Shown: one piece after another, positions 52,382-64,000 of the stretch
Layout: every line of letters begins with the position of its first letter
How positions within the stretch are numbered: the stretch's first letter is position 1
NCBI GenBank assembly: GCA_030685235.1
Contig: MU839093.1
Coordinates: 496,001 to 560,000, forward strand
Reading direction: 5' to 3'
From: Copromyces sp. CBS 386.78
Lineage: Eukaryota > Ascomycota > Sordariomycetes > Sordariales > Sordariaceae
Length of the DNA stretch: 64,000 bases
Program-made: the position numbers and the translations under genes
The notes under the pieces: generated by a model
What the model was told of the DNA's origin: nothing
The model's input: only the letters and a program-made list of their open reading frames with translations
Databases searched by the model: none

Positions 52382-53101
52382 ATCGTATTCATATCAGGTA
52401 TTGGTGTTTGAGGCGTTTGTAAAGGCTGAGTGTTGTCCTGAGTCCTCGTCTGCTGTTTCATGGAGTTTTGAGGAAAGATGTTACCCACAATAAGAATACT
52501 GAGTCTCGGTGACTGCGTGATTTGAGGGCGATAGTGGCGAGTGAGTGTAGCCGGAATCCTCGGAAATGAACGATGCGCTTGATGAAAAAGAGGGGATATC
52601 ACAAGTAGAGTGTGATAGAGTAGGTAAGTTGTTCTTTCAAAAGATGTCAGACGGAGAGAGTTGAAGTTGTGAATTCAGCTGGGCTGAAAAGTCAGTGACC
52701 CCCGTTCAACCAATGGCAGGGCCGCTGGCTTCCTGGGGTAAAACATGGTAGACATGACTTGGAACTGGCAGGAGCAAGCTTTGCCATACCACCTCAATGA
52801 CTTGGGCCCTTTTCAGTCGCACTTCTCGTGCTTCAATCAGCTGCAGCTGTCTTGTCCACTTGGACTTTGACCATCTCAACCAGTAGCTTCATCCGCGCCC
52901 AAGTTATTCCCGCCCGGCTTCGTTGCATTATACGAATTGGTATTGAGTCGTGATATAAAACGTGGGATATATAATTACAGGTACATGTCATACATCAGCT
53001 GCGGGTCCAAAAAGCCGTCCCGGAGCTTCAAATCCTCTCCTTCTTTTCCATTTTTTCCTTCAACTTTTTCGTCCTCGTCGCAGCAGCTCGTCTCTCCCCA
53101 T
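52382..53101. other. Intergenic region between LCCL gene start and MAM33 stop
   Basis: 720 bp. The left half is promoter of the LCCL gene, the right end is 3' UTR of MAM33. No gene supported. Confidence 0.5.
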
Positions 53102-53993
53102 TTATTGGGCATCTACGAAGCCCTTGAGGTTGTTGAGCCACCTGAGGTACTCCTTCTGCTCCTTCATGTCAAGGTAATCGGGAACGAAGAGGGCAAGGGT
53201 CTGGTTGATGCCACGGTCCTCGAGGTAGCGCTCCATAAGGACCTGGAGATCCTCATCGAGGGTACCGAAGGGAGGGCCGGGGTAGACAGCCTGGGAAGCG
53301 TGCTGGGTCTCGGCGGTGGCACCGTGAGCGAGCTTGGCGTCGTGGTAGTAGAACATGTTGTCGACAACGATGGAGCCGTCCTGGGCAACGGCGTCGATGT
53401 TGAGAGCACCCTTGCTGGGCTTCTCAATGACGATGTTGAGGCGGACGGGAGCGCCGCCGTCGTCACCCATGTCCTCCTCGTTCTGGGCACCCTCCTCATC
53501 ACCGAGAGCCGGGTCCTCGTCGAACATGCCAGGCTCGTAGTTCTGGAGGTCGGCGATGGAGAAGGAGATGGTGATCCTAGAGTATATTGGTCAGCGCTTG
53601 GTTCTTGATTGTTGTTGGACTCAGGTTGGGGGATTCAACTTACTGCTCGTTGCCAAAGGTGCGCTTCAGGACAACATCCTCCTTGCCGGGGGTGTCGACA
53701 ACCTCAAACTGGCCGTTCTCAAGGAAGTCCTTGACGGTGGCGGGAATGGGCTCGTTAGAGGCAATGTCCTGCTCATAGCCAATCTCGGTGGAGAGCTTCT
53801 CGGAGAGCTCAGCGTCGATCTCAGTGGTGGAAGCGCGGAAGACGGTGGTAGAGAAAGCCTTCTGGGGGAGCTGAGTCCTGAGGACGTTGCTGGTAGCGCG
53901 GACGGTGGCGCGGCCGAGAGTGATGGGAGAAGCAGAGACGGCGCGGAGAGCACGGGGCGCAGCGGTGCGCGCGACAGCACGAAGAGACATCAT
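53102..53993 (-). CDS. MAM33: Mitochondrial acidic matrix protein MAM33 (p32 family)
   Basis: A 274-residue precursor from exons 53644-53993 and 53102-53576 (67-bp intron, GTAAGT donor, CTGAC branch). The N-terminus is an Arg/Ala/Ser presequence (MMSLRAVARTAAPRALRAVS) ending near KAFSTTVFRA. The mature part has the p32 pattern: short acidic N-helix, then beta strands with VKDFLENGQFEVVDTPGKED and ITISFSIADL, the acidic loop, and the C-terminal helices (DEDLQVLMERYLEDRGI, LALFVPDYLDMKEQKEYLRW). The family forms doughnut-shaped acidic trimers in the matrix and supports mitochondrial ribosome assembly and translation. Two ATGs occur in tandem at 53993 and 53990. Confidence 0.96.
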
Positions 53994-54514
53994 CTTGACG
54001 AATTTGATGGGGGTTGTTTGTTGACTGATTTGTATATCTGATCGTGTTGTTGCGTGTTGGCGGAAAGAAGAGTTGTTGTCGAGGACGGAAGCTGGGAAGA
54101 GTGGGTTGGAGAAATTCGATGACAATCCACGATGGGCTGGCCGCACTCAGCTTGAATGGGACCGGGTCAGAGCTCCAGAGAGCAGCCGGTCCCCAGTCGC
54201 TGGCGAAGAAAATTCCGAGCACAGACCATGGATAGCGTGAACCGATAAGCTCTTCACTTCTTGGCGGAATGGAAGCTCCCCCACAATGACGCTTTGGACC
54301 CACTAAAACCTTTTTACTCATGGCCGGGCATGTCCTTAACACACTTGTAACCTCTACAGTAGTAGCTGTTCTACCTAAAGCGTCCAGCATTTTCAGGGTC
54401 CAGACCCCGCTCTCTCAGCATCTGGATTGCTTCCAGTGATAAGGTAGCCAATGCCAGCAAGAGAATAGTACACACAACACAAGAGAATCTCATTGGATCT
54501 AGATGAACCGCCCA
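53994..54514. other. Intergenic region upstream of MAM33
   Basis: 521 bp containing the promoter and leader of MAM33 and the 3' end of the next minus-strand gene. Nothing else seen. Confidence 0.5.
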
Positions 54515-55039
54515 TCATACCCAGTTCCTCAAATCAGCCTTCATCTTCCCCATCCTCCTCAATCTCCTCTCCAAATCCTGCTCAGATCCCGATAATTCCC
54601 TTGCTTGTCCTTGTCCCTGTCCCGACACTGAAACCCGTCTCTGCTGTTCCTGCTGATGTTGATGTTGCCCCCTCCCATAGTGGTAGTTATATCCCCCACC
54701 ATACACCGAGTTATTCACAACAGGCACCGCCGGTGGTTGTACTCCAATGGGTACGCTAACACTGCTCCCTCTTCTCCTTCCCCCTCCCCCGGCTGTGCTA
54801 CTACCACTGCCGCTACTGCCACTTCGAGACCGGGATGCCGGGGGTGTTGTTGTTTCCTCCTGGCATTGCCAGCACTTGTACCCCGTCTGATCCCGTTGAC
54901 TGGAGACACCAGAGAGACAAGAGCCAAAGATGCCACTGCCGCTGTTCTTGGCCATGGAACAGAGTTGTTCGGAGATGAGCACTGTGTCCTCGCTGCTGCA
55001 CCGGCGACAGACGCGGATGTGGGTTTTGTAGGTGCACAT
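54515..55039 (-). CDS. Small Cys-rich hypothetical protein
   Basis: A 174-residue intronless frame that I do not recognise by function. The N-terminal third has cysteines in zinc-finger-like pairs (CRRCSSED, then C-x2-C in YKCWQCQEE) with single Cys between, reminiscent of short Sordariomycete proteins starting MCTY with a C-x-x-C knuckle. The middle is Ser/Gly-rich (SGSSGSGSSTAGGGGRRR), followed by a Gly/Tyr/Gln segment, and the C-terminus has a short charged helix (DLERRLRRMGKMKADLRNW). Upstream in-frame sequence begins only at a TTG, so the ATG at 55039 (MCTYKTHIRVCRRC) is used. Metal binding is inferred from cysteine spacing only. Confidence 0.7.
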   Translation of the reverse strand: MCTYKTHIRVCRRCSSEDTVLISEQLCSMAKNSGSGIFGSCLSGVSSQRDQTGYKCWQCQEETTTPPASRSRSGSSGSGSSTAGGGGRRRGSSVSVPIGVQPPAVPVVNNSVYGGGYNYHYGRGQHQHQQEQQRRVSVSGQGQGQARELSGSEQDLERRLRRMGKMKADLRNWV

Positions 55040-58000
55040 TTTTGGGCTTTGGTCTCGATGTCTGGGGGGTTCTCTTTGTGGTGGTGTGTGGCCTGGGGAA
55101 GTCAACCGAGTTGGTGGTTCACAAGAGGTTGTAGAAACTGAGAAAGGCAAGCGGTTAGATGGATGATTGGGAGGTAGGTATGGTTGTTGGGGAAGAGCTA
55201 GTACTCACGTTGATATTGTTTGGAAAATGCTTGGCAACAAAAGGTGTAGCTCAACCTTGACAGTCCCAAGTGGAATGTTTCTTCCTTACTTCTCAAAGTC
55301 TTCGTTTAAATATCCGCTGACGTCTCCAAATAGTAACGGCGGTTTTCGAACAATCACCGGCGCATATATATACCGGCCCAAACCGCCCTCGTTCGGTATA
55401 ACCGATCCTCGAAAAGCACAACTGGCTGAGACAAAACCAGCGTCTAATTCTCTCCGGTGCAACAAGTATGCTTAAGGCGAGTGCCTCTCGGTGATGGGGA
55501 ATCCTCAACCAAACCAAAAATGCATGGAAGATCGAAAGGAAGATTAAAAGAACGATTTAGCCTGTTTCGAACTCAAGGGTGGCCCATGGAGGTTTGGTTC
55601 CTATTCTACCGAAGGAATAGGGGACTGACGTACTACTTATCATTTTGAGAAGCTGTCTGGGGTTTGCTTGTCAGTTTTGTCGGTTGTCGGTTACTTCCAA
55701 CTTGGAGCACTCGATGGACTCGACGTCAGTCCAGTCCAGGGTTCCATTCCCGCGTGTGTCTCTGTCTCGCGCATGTCGTCCGTCATGTCGTGGTTGTGTA
55801 GTTGGCCATTGGGGGGGAGTAGGCAAGGTAGCAGTGCAGCAGCTCCGGCACGCCATACACATAGTGTTGTTTCACGATTGGTAGACATGTTGACTTGTTA
55901 CTCCAATCGCACGACGAAGCTTTTGGGAAGGGGGATGGATGTCAGCATGTGGCATCGAAAGTGGCTGTATGGCGTAGACGGGCGACACGGGAAAGGGTCT
56001 GTTAGGGTCTGGATTGAGCAACCATCGTGAGCGTTTAACATTGGCTGTTAATGGATAGAACCAGACCCTCTCAAGTCTTGTGTGACCCTCAGCTTGGAAG
56101 AACCCCACCGCTGGCATGGCCATGGACGTTTACTGGTACACAGAACCCTCGAAAGCATCAACCCACTCTTCCCTTGCCAATTAAGTTCTTACCGGTCAGA
56201 GATCGAGCAGATTGCCATGCGTTCTGTTACTTCTTTCTGCTGTCGAGAAGAGGTAAAAGCAACCAATCGAACACTCGTCACCCTATCAAATCTGAGTGCC
56301 CGGCTATTTCGTAGCAGTTTCCACCGCACATGTCTGTCTCATGCAGAAAGCCTCGAGCTTCTCCGAACAAAAAGCTACCCTACTCCCCAAGTTCCAGTAT
56401 GTTATGTAAAATGTGTCATTGCGTTGCGTTGTGCCCAAGTCTCTGATCCAGTCGCGCTAGCAAGACATGTTCGGGTCACACAGGACAGCCGGGGAAAGAG
56501 AATTGCCATGACATGACATAGCCATGGTAAGTAGCCTCTCGTTGGAAAGTCTCAAGTATCCCAACTTATACAAAACCGCCATCTGTTTTGGGAGCGGGTT
56601 GCAGGATTGTAGGCCTGGTACTTTCATTCATTCAGAGCTCTTCTGCCCCTCCTTCTCTCCTCATCTAGTTCATTCACGGCAATTCTATCGATTGGCTCGA
56701 TCTTTCACATACCTGGACCAACTCCATGTGCAAGTAGCTAGCCGCGGGAACATCAATGGGATGGGTCGAGGAAAAGGAAAGGATGAAAGCACGAACCCCA
56801 ATGCACACGAAGCAGCTAACCCGAACCGCCAAGGTACACCAATAGCTAGGTTGATTGAGCAATGTGGATCAGTAGGGAAAGGAGTTGTGTTAGGTTGTAC
56901 GATTCCCTATAGATAGAAAGGAAAGGGGTATACAAGATGAGGGGAAATATCAACGACAGACAGGTCGTCGGGTAGTGGTAACAGAACATAATATTGATGG
57001 ATAGATGGGGGGACGAACCTGTTAGTTAGAAAGGGGAACTATGATGCATAAATGAGGATATAGAACACTTGCTGATGGATTAACATGAGAACAGAGAAGA
57101 GACCCTATTTCCTTCGACCTTGGAAGCAAACCTGAAATCACAGCCAGAAACCAAATCCTATCTCCCCCCTCGCCCCATCACATTGCACACCCTAACGGGA
57201 AGCACAACAACCAAGCCGCTCCGAGTCCAAGATTCCCAGGGAGAACCCCAGCCAGGGCTCTCCGAACTCCGGCGAGACTGCCCCCGAACCCAGTCCATGG
57301 CAACGTGCAGGGCATGTGGAATACCGGTAAAGCCAAGGGGCAGCCACGGGGAGCCGTTCAGCCAAGATATTACCAAACCGCCCACGGCTACCTGCTTGTC
57401 AGACTCATATCGATGAGCCCCCTCATTCCTCATCCCGTGTGGTAGGCGGAGACAGTTAGAGTGGGCAAAGGTAGGGTCTAGCTTAGCGTCTCGTCGGTGT
57501 GCGTTATGCCCACGAGGAGGACGTAGGTTGTACAGCATCAACTGGCAGCTTCTCCCGAAGAGAAGGCGCCGAACGAAGAAGCACTAGAACACTCGGGGCT
57601 CGGGGATGCTGTCGATCACTTTTGCAAATGATTGGAAAGGTGCCGGGATGAGGGAGGTAAGCAATCGTCGAATCGGGCGTTGCCGTCGAGGGAGTGTAGA
57701 AAAGACATTCATTGTATGGAGAATGGGTAGGTATGCAGGACTCATGATTGGGTTCTAGGGGAAATGCATCTCTTTAATTTCCACACTTCCAACTTTTTCT
57801 CTTCATGTTACCGGTATGTCTCTTACACGTGGTCTCACGGTAGGAGACATGCAGCCCTGTAAGCAAGGCTTCCCTGGGCACAGTCGTCGGCTGGTCTGAA
57901 ACATCGTTTTCCATCCAATTCCCATGAACTATTCTCATTCCCTAACTGGCGAACAGTCCGAGTTGACGGGGACGGTGGACTGGCTGGCTTGGGCAGGCTG

Positions 58001-58633
58001 TTGGTAACTAACCCCAGCATCAAATGGCGTCCTCGATATGTTGCTCCCACCTCACCCACCTCTTTCTTGAGTCTTCTCCCTTTCAGCCCTCTTTTGATCG
58101 GTTCGGGCCCGAGAGCCGTTTGGTGCCTGGTGCCTGGTGCTTGGAGAAGGTGAAACTGCAGTTTATATGCACAGCGATAATGGAACCCAGGGGTCACGGC
58201 AGCAGCCACTTTTCCTCACGGTGTCGTAAGCAAGCAAGGTACGGACTGCGGATAGGGTAAGTAGAAGGAATAAAGTGGCTTGTGACAGGTTGATTGATGA
58301 GGCTCGTTGAGGATGGATAAATCTCTGTCTCGCCCATCTTTCGACATCGTTGGCGGACGGTAAGAACTTGAGGCTGCAGGTTGGCGGTTTGGAAAAAGGT
58401 GCAATGCTGTCTGATTTTACAACATGACGCACGGCATCCTATCAAGATGAAGAGCGAAGCGGAAAACGGGAGCAGCAGCCGGTCAATGTTGAACGGGTGT
58501 ACTGAGACAACCTAGGACTGGGACTGGGACTGAAGGGCTGGAAAGGGTATCATTATGTTGGTTGAGGTCCAGCTGCCTCGCTCATTCTGGGTATCTCCTT
58601 GGTTGTGTCGGAAAAAGAAGGGGCGATGTGCTC
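55040..58633. other. Gene-poor 3.6-kb intergenic region
   Basis: The longest stretch without a supported gene in the window. The left about 300 bp is promoter of the Cys-rich gene, with a TATATATA element near 55364. Open frames are short, start without good contexts and have no family features. I find no tRNA, 5S rRNA or repeat here, though a long non-coding transcript could be missed. Confidence 0.5.
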
Positions 58634-59299
58634 TCAGTTGGTCTGAGGAGGGAAGCTGGCAGGCGCGGATCTTCCTGAGGCCTGGATCTTGATCCACGTG
58701 AGGTTGGTGAGGAAGGCCCAGTTGCCATCCCACCGATCCAACATCGCAGTGGTCTTTTCATCGGTAAGGTCGGGAAGGTCTGTGAAATGGTCAGTGACAG
58801 GCTATTTCTTGTAGAGAAGAGAAGAGAAGCGAAGACGACTGACAGAAACCATCACGCTCCTCCTTGTGAAGGGCCTCCATCTTCATCCTCAAAAGATCCT
58901 CCTTGGTGCTGGGCGCCCTGCCCTGACGACGAGCCTTCTTCATCTCGTGGTACTCCTCATCATGTTGATGGCAGAATCTGGGCGAATGGTTAGAGATGGT
59001 CCTGCTAGTAGTACTGGCACGGTCACAGCCATCACTCACTCGGCAATCTTCTTCTGGATGGCAGGGAGCTCAAGCGGCTTGTTCTCATTTTCACGAGTAG
59101 CCTCTTGGAAAAAGGCAATACGGGTGATCAAAGGCTGGTCCCTCTTGCGCCTGGCCTCGGACATCTTCTCGAGACGATCATCGCGGACCTGGGCCTTGTG
59201 AAGACGGCGGGAATCACGACTCTTGGCGTGGAGGGCTTCAATGGCACCGCCCCTCTTCTTTGCAATGGCCTTGCGTGCCTTTTCGAGAGTCTTGGGCAT
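58634..59299 (-). CDS. TMA16: Translation machinery-associated protein 16
   Basis: A 179-residue nuclear protein associated with pre-60S ribosomes. Exons are 59040-59299, 58844-58977 and 58634-58779; the introns are 62 bp (GTGAGT) and 64 bp (GTCAGT donor). Family motifs in order are the basic start MPKTLEKARKAIAKKRG, LHAKSRDSRRLHKAQVRDDRL, the QPLITRIAFFQEA block, the join IAEFCHQHDEEYHEMKK, RRQGRAPSTKEDLL and the C-terminal FYLPDLTDEKTTAMLDRWDG. The last exon frame is confirmed because only this join gives the family's G-F-x-x-P-D-L-T-D-E motif. Transcribed divergently from EXO1. Confidence 0.92.
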
Positions 59300-60751
59300 G
59301 ATGAAGAATATGGGTCGATGATTGTCGGAAAGAGGATGATGATGAAAGGATGGTACGTATATCGGCAACAGGTGAACTGCACGGACGGGACTTGCTCTTT
59401 GGCGGTTCGCTGGGATGGAATTTTTCGATAAGCGGCCAGCACTGGGGACGGTGGGGGCGGGGGGTCCTCGGCCTACCGATAAGGTTTACAGGTAACCTTG
59501 GACGTTGTCAACCGTTAAGTGGTTGCAGCTAGGGTGGGGTACGATTGGAGAATTCAATGTCTTGGCGGGGAGCTTTGTCCTCGAGCTGTTAGTGTAACTA
59601 CCTCTAAGTGCTGCCATCACCAAATACATAGGTAGAGGTAGCCCTAGACAGTACCTACAACATAACCCGCTTTGAGTAAGGTGGATAGTCAATGGGCTTG
59701 AAATAGACTGGGATATTGTAATGAAGACTTGTAGTATTGTAGACGGGAACTAATCATCGGCATTCACAAGCAGCCAGATTGTTGGGAAACCACATGGGAT
59801 GAAATCATTGTTCGTAGTCAAAGTATGGAGGTACACAAACTACTAACACAAACAGACGGGAGCCAGTGCATCGATGCCCCCCGCAATGGATCAGATGGAT
59901 CAGCGATTGACAGGCATGTCGCCTGGCAGTTTGGTCGCGGGGGCAACGACGCGGTACGCGCTTTCCATTTTCTGGAAATGGAAAATCTGCCACCCCAGGC
60001 GATTTTACGTCGTATTACGGGGCGGGAAGGCGTGGCCGGGGACCGGCTCCATTTTTCATTCTTGCAAACTGGAACCTTTGGGGACCGTGACTGCAGTGTG
60101 GTGCCTGCCACTCACCAAATTTTGCCTGCCCTTCACCGGCCCCATCGCCTACGCTGCCTACCTAGGTATCGAGACGGGACTGCAGCAGCCCTTGTCAGTT
60201 GTCAGGTCGTCCCCCGCCCAGATTCACAATTCCATTGCAATTCACCTTGAGGTTGCCTTTTCCGTGCGCAGCAGCCAACTCGAGCTCACCTTCCTCCCTC
60301 GCTTCAAATTCGAGGTCGTTGCATTTCCGTCCTCCACACTCCCCTCCAGTCCTCCAGTGGTCTGGTCAGGATTGCAGGACAGTCAACTATTCAGCAATAT
60401 CGGATCTGCGCCATCGTTCGCTCAAGTGCTCCCGTCCATCACTCATCAAAACAAAACAAAAACATCAACAAAACAGTGGGTTGGCACCTCGTTTGCAACT
60501 CGCATTAACGCACAGCATCCTACCACAGTACGGATTTATACACGCGTCCTCGACTGCAGGGACTACGCCAATCCTTACATATTTACCCAAATCACTCAGC
60601 ACTCGATATCTCACCGCAATTGCCGCCACTGGACTGGGAGGAATACTCCATGGCCTCGTCAGTTGCGTGAGCCTTCGTTCAACTTGTCGGTTGTTGCAAC
60701 CTGCCGCGCTTGTCGAGGCGTCTGTGACGCGTTTCCGTCACCGCAGCAAAG
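59300..60751. other. Divergent promoter region between TMA16 and EXO1
   Basis: About 1.45 kb holding both promoters. A plus-strand frame stays open from about 59874 into the EXO1 start region in two registers, but it reads as C/T-rich leader sequence without protein character. Confidence 0.5.
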
Positions 60752-63088
60752 ATGGGTATCCAGGGTCTTCTCCCCCTGCTGAAATCCATCCATCGCCCTG
60801 CCGAACTCAGGAAGTACGCGGGTGAAACTCTGGGCATCGACGGTTACGGATGGCTTCATCGAGGTGCCATCGCTTGCGCCATTGACTTGGCTCAAGGCAA
60901 GCCGACCCGCAAGTAGGTTCCAATCGAGGCTATCATACACTGTCTGGACCCAATACTGATTTGTAACACCTGAAAAAGATATGTTGACTATGCGATGCAC
61001 CGCGTCAAGATGTTCAAGCACTTTGGCGTGACTCCCTATGTTGTCTTTGACGGCGACTATCTGCCCAGCAAGGCCAAGACGGAACAGTGTCGCGAGGACA
61101 GACGAGAGGCAAGCAGGAAGACGGGCCTAGAACTCCTCAAGGCCGGCAAGCCGTCACAAGCCCACGTCGAACTCCAAAGGGCCATCGACGTCACACCAGA
61201 AATGGCCCGCCATCTGATAGACGAGCTGAAGAAGGCCAATGTTCCATATCTCGTCGCGCCGTACGAAGCAGATGCACAGCTGATCTACCTCGAACGCCAG
61301 GGCATCATCAGTGGTATTGTCTCGGAGGATTCCGACTTGTTGGTTTTTGGAGCTAAGCGCCTCCTAACCAAGATGGACCAGTACGGAAATTGTATCGAAA
61401 TCAACCGCAGCCAGTTTTGTGCTGTTCGAGAGATATCCTTGACGGGATGGACCGATGCCGAGTTCCGCCATATGGCCATCTTCAGCGGCTGCGACTACCT
61501 CAAAGGCCTTCCCAGGATGGGTCTCAAAACGGCACACCGCATGATTCGAAAGCTCAAGACGCCTGAGCGTATCGTCAAAAAGCTGCAGTTCGACGGCGAA
61601 ATTCGAGTCCCCGACAATTATCTCGAACAGTTCAAGCAGGCCGAACTGGCTTTCATCTACCAACGCGTGTTTTGCCCAATCAAGCAAGCGGTGGTGTGCA
61701 TGACAGAACCCGACGAGTCTATCAATGTGGACGATATGCCGTACATCGGCGCACCCATCGATGCCAAGCTAGCTCGCGCCATCGCTGCTGGTGATGTTAA
61801 CCCGATCACCAAGGAGCGGATCGTTGTCACAGCAACCTCCCCCAGCAAGAGAAGGATCAGCCAAGTCTTCGCTTCTGCTTACGGCCAAGGCAAGAAAATG
61901 GGAAAGCCTATCGACCAGTATTTCAAGGACCGCCGGATTCCGCTCGGAGAGATGGACCCCAACTGTTTTAACGTCGAGCCTGACAATGGTGAACAAGAGG
62001 CGACCACCGAACCTCGCCCTATCGTATTTCCTTTGCCGAGGCCGTATGTGGAGGATGTGGGAACATCGGCAACTCCTTCTCGCCGCTACGTAGCTCAAAA
62101 CAACCGACGCAAGAGCGAGCCTATCTCGAAACTTCTGGCATCATTTGATGACACCACTAGCGTGACATTCCGACGACAGACAACCGGAGCAGGATTCGAG
62201 ATATTCACGGACACTGACCCTGCGATCTCCACAAGACCGCCAAAGAAAGCGCGACTGTGTGAAGACGCAGTGTCGGAAGATGCCGTCACTGCTACCCCCG
62301 AGAAAAGTAAGTTCTTCCCTCAAAGCAAGGCGAAGAAGACGGCAGCTAGGAAGTCAGAGTCTTTCATCATGTCGGATGATTCTATCGAGGAAGCTTTCCG
62401 GAGCGTCCCGGATGCTGTGTGGAGTTCATCAAAGGCTCGTCGTCGGAGCGGAAAGGTTCAGTTTGTTGAAGAGTCACCGTCCTCTGAACCGGTGTCTCGG
62501 GAGAAGGAGCACGAAGAGGTGGAGGAGTCAACTCTCCCTGTGATGCCAGTTGCCACTCTTGATGCCACTAGCGATTCCACAGACGAAGTGGAAGTCCCTG
62601 GCTCGTCACCGCAAGAAGCCGTCACCAAGAATGTGAAGACCCAGACCCCGCTGGGCCCTCGGCTCCGGCAATTCTCGTACCAACCAGGTAAAGCCGGCGC
62701 TCGCATTGTCAACGGTCTACCCACTCCTTCTTTAACCCAAGACAGACCTGCTGCGGTGCGTAGATCATCGTTGAATCCGAGCAGTCCCATGTTGACTCCC
62801 TTGCAACGCATGGGAGCCCGGGCTATGAAGCAAGTCACGCCCCGCGCTACGCCTCCTAGCAGCGTCCGCGCACGTAAACCAAACAAGCCCAGAGAATCTC
62901 TCGGCTTCCTCCCGGTGGATCCCTCCGTCATTCCGTTGCCGTTGGTCGACTTTGCTGAAGTTCGAGCCCTGAACATGCCGCTTCAGGGCAGCGAGGATCA
63001 GATCATTCCGGAGAGTGATGGAGAAACCGAGTTGGGCACAACAGCCACTCGTCCGCGACTCAATTTGTCGCAGTTCCTGTATTCGTGA
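60752..63088 (+). CDS. EXO1: Exonuclease 1 (Rad2/XPG family)
   Basis: A 756-residue 5'-3' exonuclease and flap endonuclease acting in DNA-end resection, mismatch repair and recombination in the nucleus. Exons 60752-60912 and 60979-63088 flank a 66-bp intron (GTAGGT donor, AAAAAG acceptor). The start MGIQGLLPLLK is required, since the N-terminal glycine helps form the active site. The XPG-N domain carries D30 and D78 (VVFDG). The XPG-I domain carries E150 and D152 (APYEADAQLIYL) and D171 and D173 (SEDSDLLVFG). D225 lies in FSGCDYLKGLP, before the helix-hairpin-helix (GLKTAHRMIRKL). The numbering matches human EXO1 residue for residue in this region. The C-terminal half (about 370-756) is disordered, Ser/Thr/Pro-rich and variable, as in other members. 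Confidence 0.97.
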
Positions 63089-64000
63089 GCCCTCAGTTGG
63101 GCTATCGGGTGTATATAAGGAGAAGCCAGATATGTGTGCATAGCGCTCGGCGTACCAGTAGGGAAGAAACCCGCCTGGAATATGGATCGGTTCGGACGGG
63201 ATTATGGCTTGCTGTAGGAAACACAGGAAAGATGATGGATTAGGGTATTTCATGAGGAAAGACAAGGCATCATGGGAAGAGCAGGCTAGGGTATATCAGG
63301 AGAACTTCTATCGCTTGTTATGCGGTATCATTGATGGGCCATTTTGTAGATGGCCCTTGTCAACAAAGTAGTTAAATCACCCAAGTAGGAATCAAACAAA
63401 TTATGGTAACAATAATGAAGGGATACTATCACGCCAGTCAAGGCTTCTCTATGAGACATATCACCATCAGATTCAAATATGCAATCTACCTGCGTTTTGA
63501 GGGTTCTGACAAATCAAGCAGAATCTGTAAGCATACTGCTCGAATATGTGCTTTTTATGCCCGCAAAAGATTGCCCCTGTGGGGGAGACAGCCAGAGAGC
63601 CCCGGGCACTGTAAACTCGAAATCTTTTGACGGGATGCCATCATGTCTTTTCCCCCCTAATAAAGACAGCGAGCTGGAGGTGGGGACATTCAGAATCACC
63701 GTCTTACATAGAATTTCTGGCGGGCATGAATATTGGAGTATGCTTGCAGACAACATCTAATTTTTAGGGTTTTACTTTACTAGGAGACCTAAAAACGTAG
63801 CCCCCGAATTATTGCGGTACGCGTTGACGATACATGCAGAGCATCAAATGACAACCTCAAGGCGCTGGGAATGGTGACTGCGATAAGATCGATAAGATGC
63901 ACAATTTCACCGCCTTTGGCAGAATTGCAGAACCACAAGAGTGAAAGTGTGGGGCAAGGGACTGGGGGAAGCTCCACACTGATGGAAATGATCCACTAAA
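63089..64000. other. 3' flank of EXO1
   Basis: About 0.9 kb with 3' UTR sequence after 63088. Short open frames near 63.4-63.9 kb have no supporting features, and the window ends here. Confidence 0.5.

Noticed and set aside
59874..60825. Long overlapping plus-strand frames running into the EXO1 start
   Set aside because: They overlap the conserved EXO1 N-terminus in other registers and consist of C/T-rich leader sequence; EXO1 itself is unambiguous.
1..64000. CRISPR arrays, phage genes, rRNA or secondary-metabolite backbone genes
   Set aside because: None seen; the window is eukaryotic nuclear DNA with spliced genes, and no NRPS, PKS or terpene synthase motifs occur.

Overview
This window looks like nuclear DNA of a filamentous ascomycete, most likely Neurospora or a close relative in the Sordariaceae. 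Genes are single transcription units with short introns (about 45-165 bp) that use GTAAGT-like donors and CTAAC/CTGAC branch sites. Proteins carry long Gln, Asn, Gly, Ser and His runs. The families present (Clr5, 2EXR, LaeA-like methyltransferase, Atg28-like, LCCL multi-pass protein) are typical of Pezizomycotina. One pseudogene carries C-to-T changes in CpA context, the signature of repeat-induced point mutation (RIP). The species assignment is inference; no database was searched.

Layout. 1-9.8 kb: a partial Zn2Cys6 regulator, a small membrane protein, an intron-containing tRNA-Tyr, a kinase N-lobe remnant, a ketopantoate-reductase-family enzyme and tRNA-Lys(CTT). 10-19 kb: a Clr5-domain protein, an Atg28-like coiled-coil protein and an unrecognised basic/acidic protein. 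19-26.5 kb: pyruvate kinase, a tiny DUF1748 mitochondrial protein and an MFS drug:H+ antiporter. 29.6-40.4 kb: a 2EXR protein, a secreted Asn-rich protein, a zinc-less MDR oxidoreductase, a membrane-anchored beta-trefoil protein and a LaeA-like methyltransferase. 41.6-48.3 kb is an accessory-looking stretch: two uncertain secreted or membrane genes, a calycin-like protein, a 358-bp TA-flanked MITE with perfect 31-bp inverted repeats, a palindrome present in two copies, and a dehydrogenase pseudogene with RIP-type nonsense changes. 49-63 kb is housekeeping again: VPS51, an LCCL membrane protein, mitochondrial MAM33/p32, a Cys-rich small protein, TMA16 and EXO1.

The genes do not form one pathway. 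Housekeeping genes (glycolysis, GARP tethering, mitochondrial matrix, ribosome biogenesis, DNA repair) are interspersed with lineage-specific ones. I found no CRISPR, phage, rRNA or secondary-metabolite backbone gene, and no convincing multi-gene novel system. The most unusual material is the 41.6-48.3 kb island. Exon coordinates were worked out by hand from splice signals and reading-frame closure. Where the coding length closes on whole codons and the product matches a family they are fairly secure; elsewhere I say they are not.
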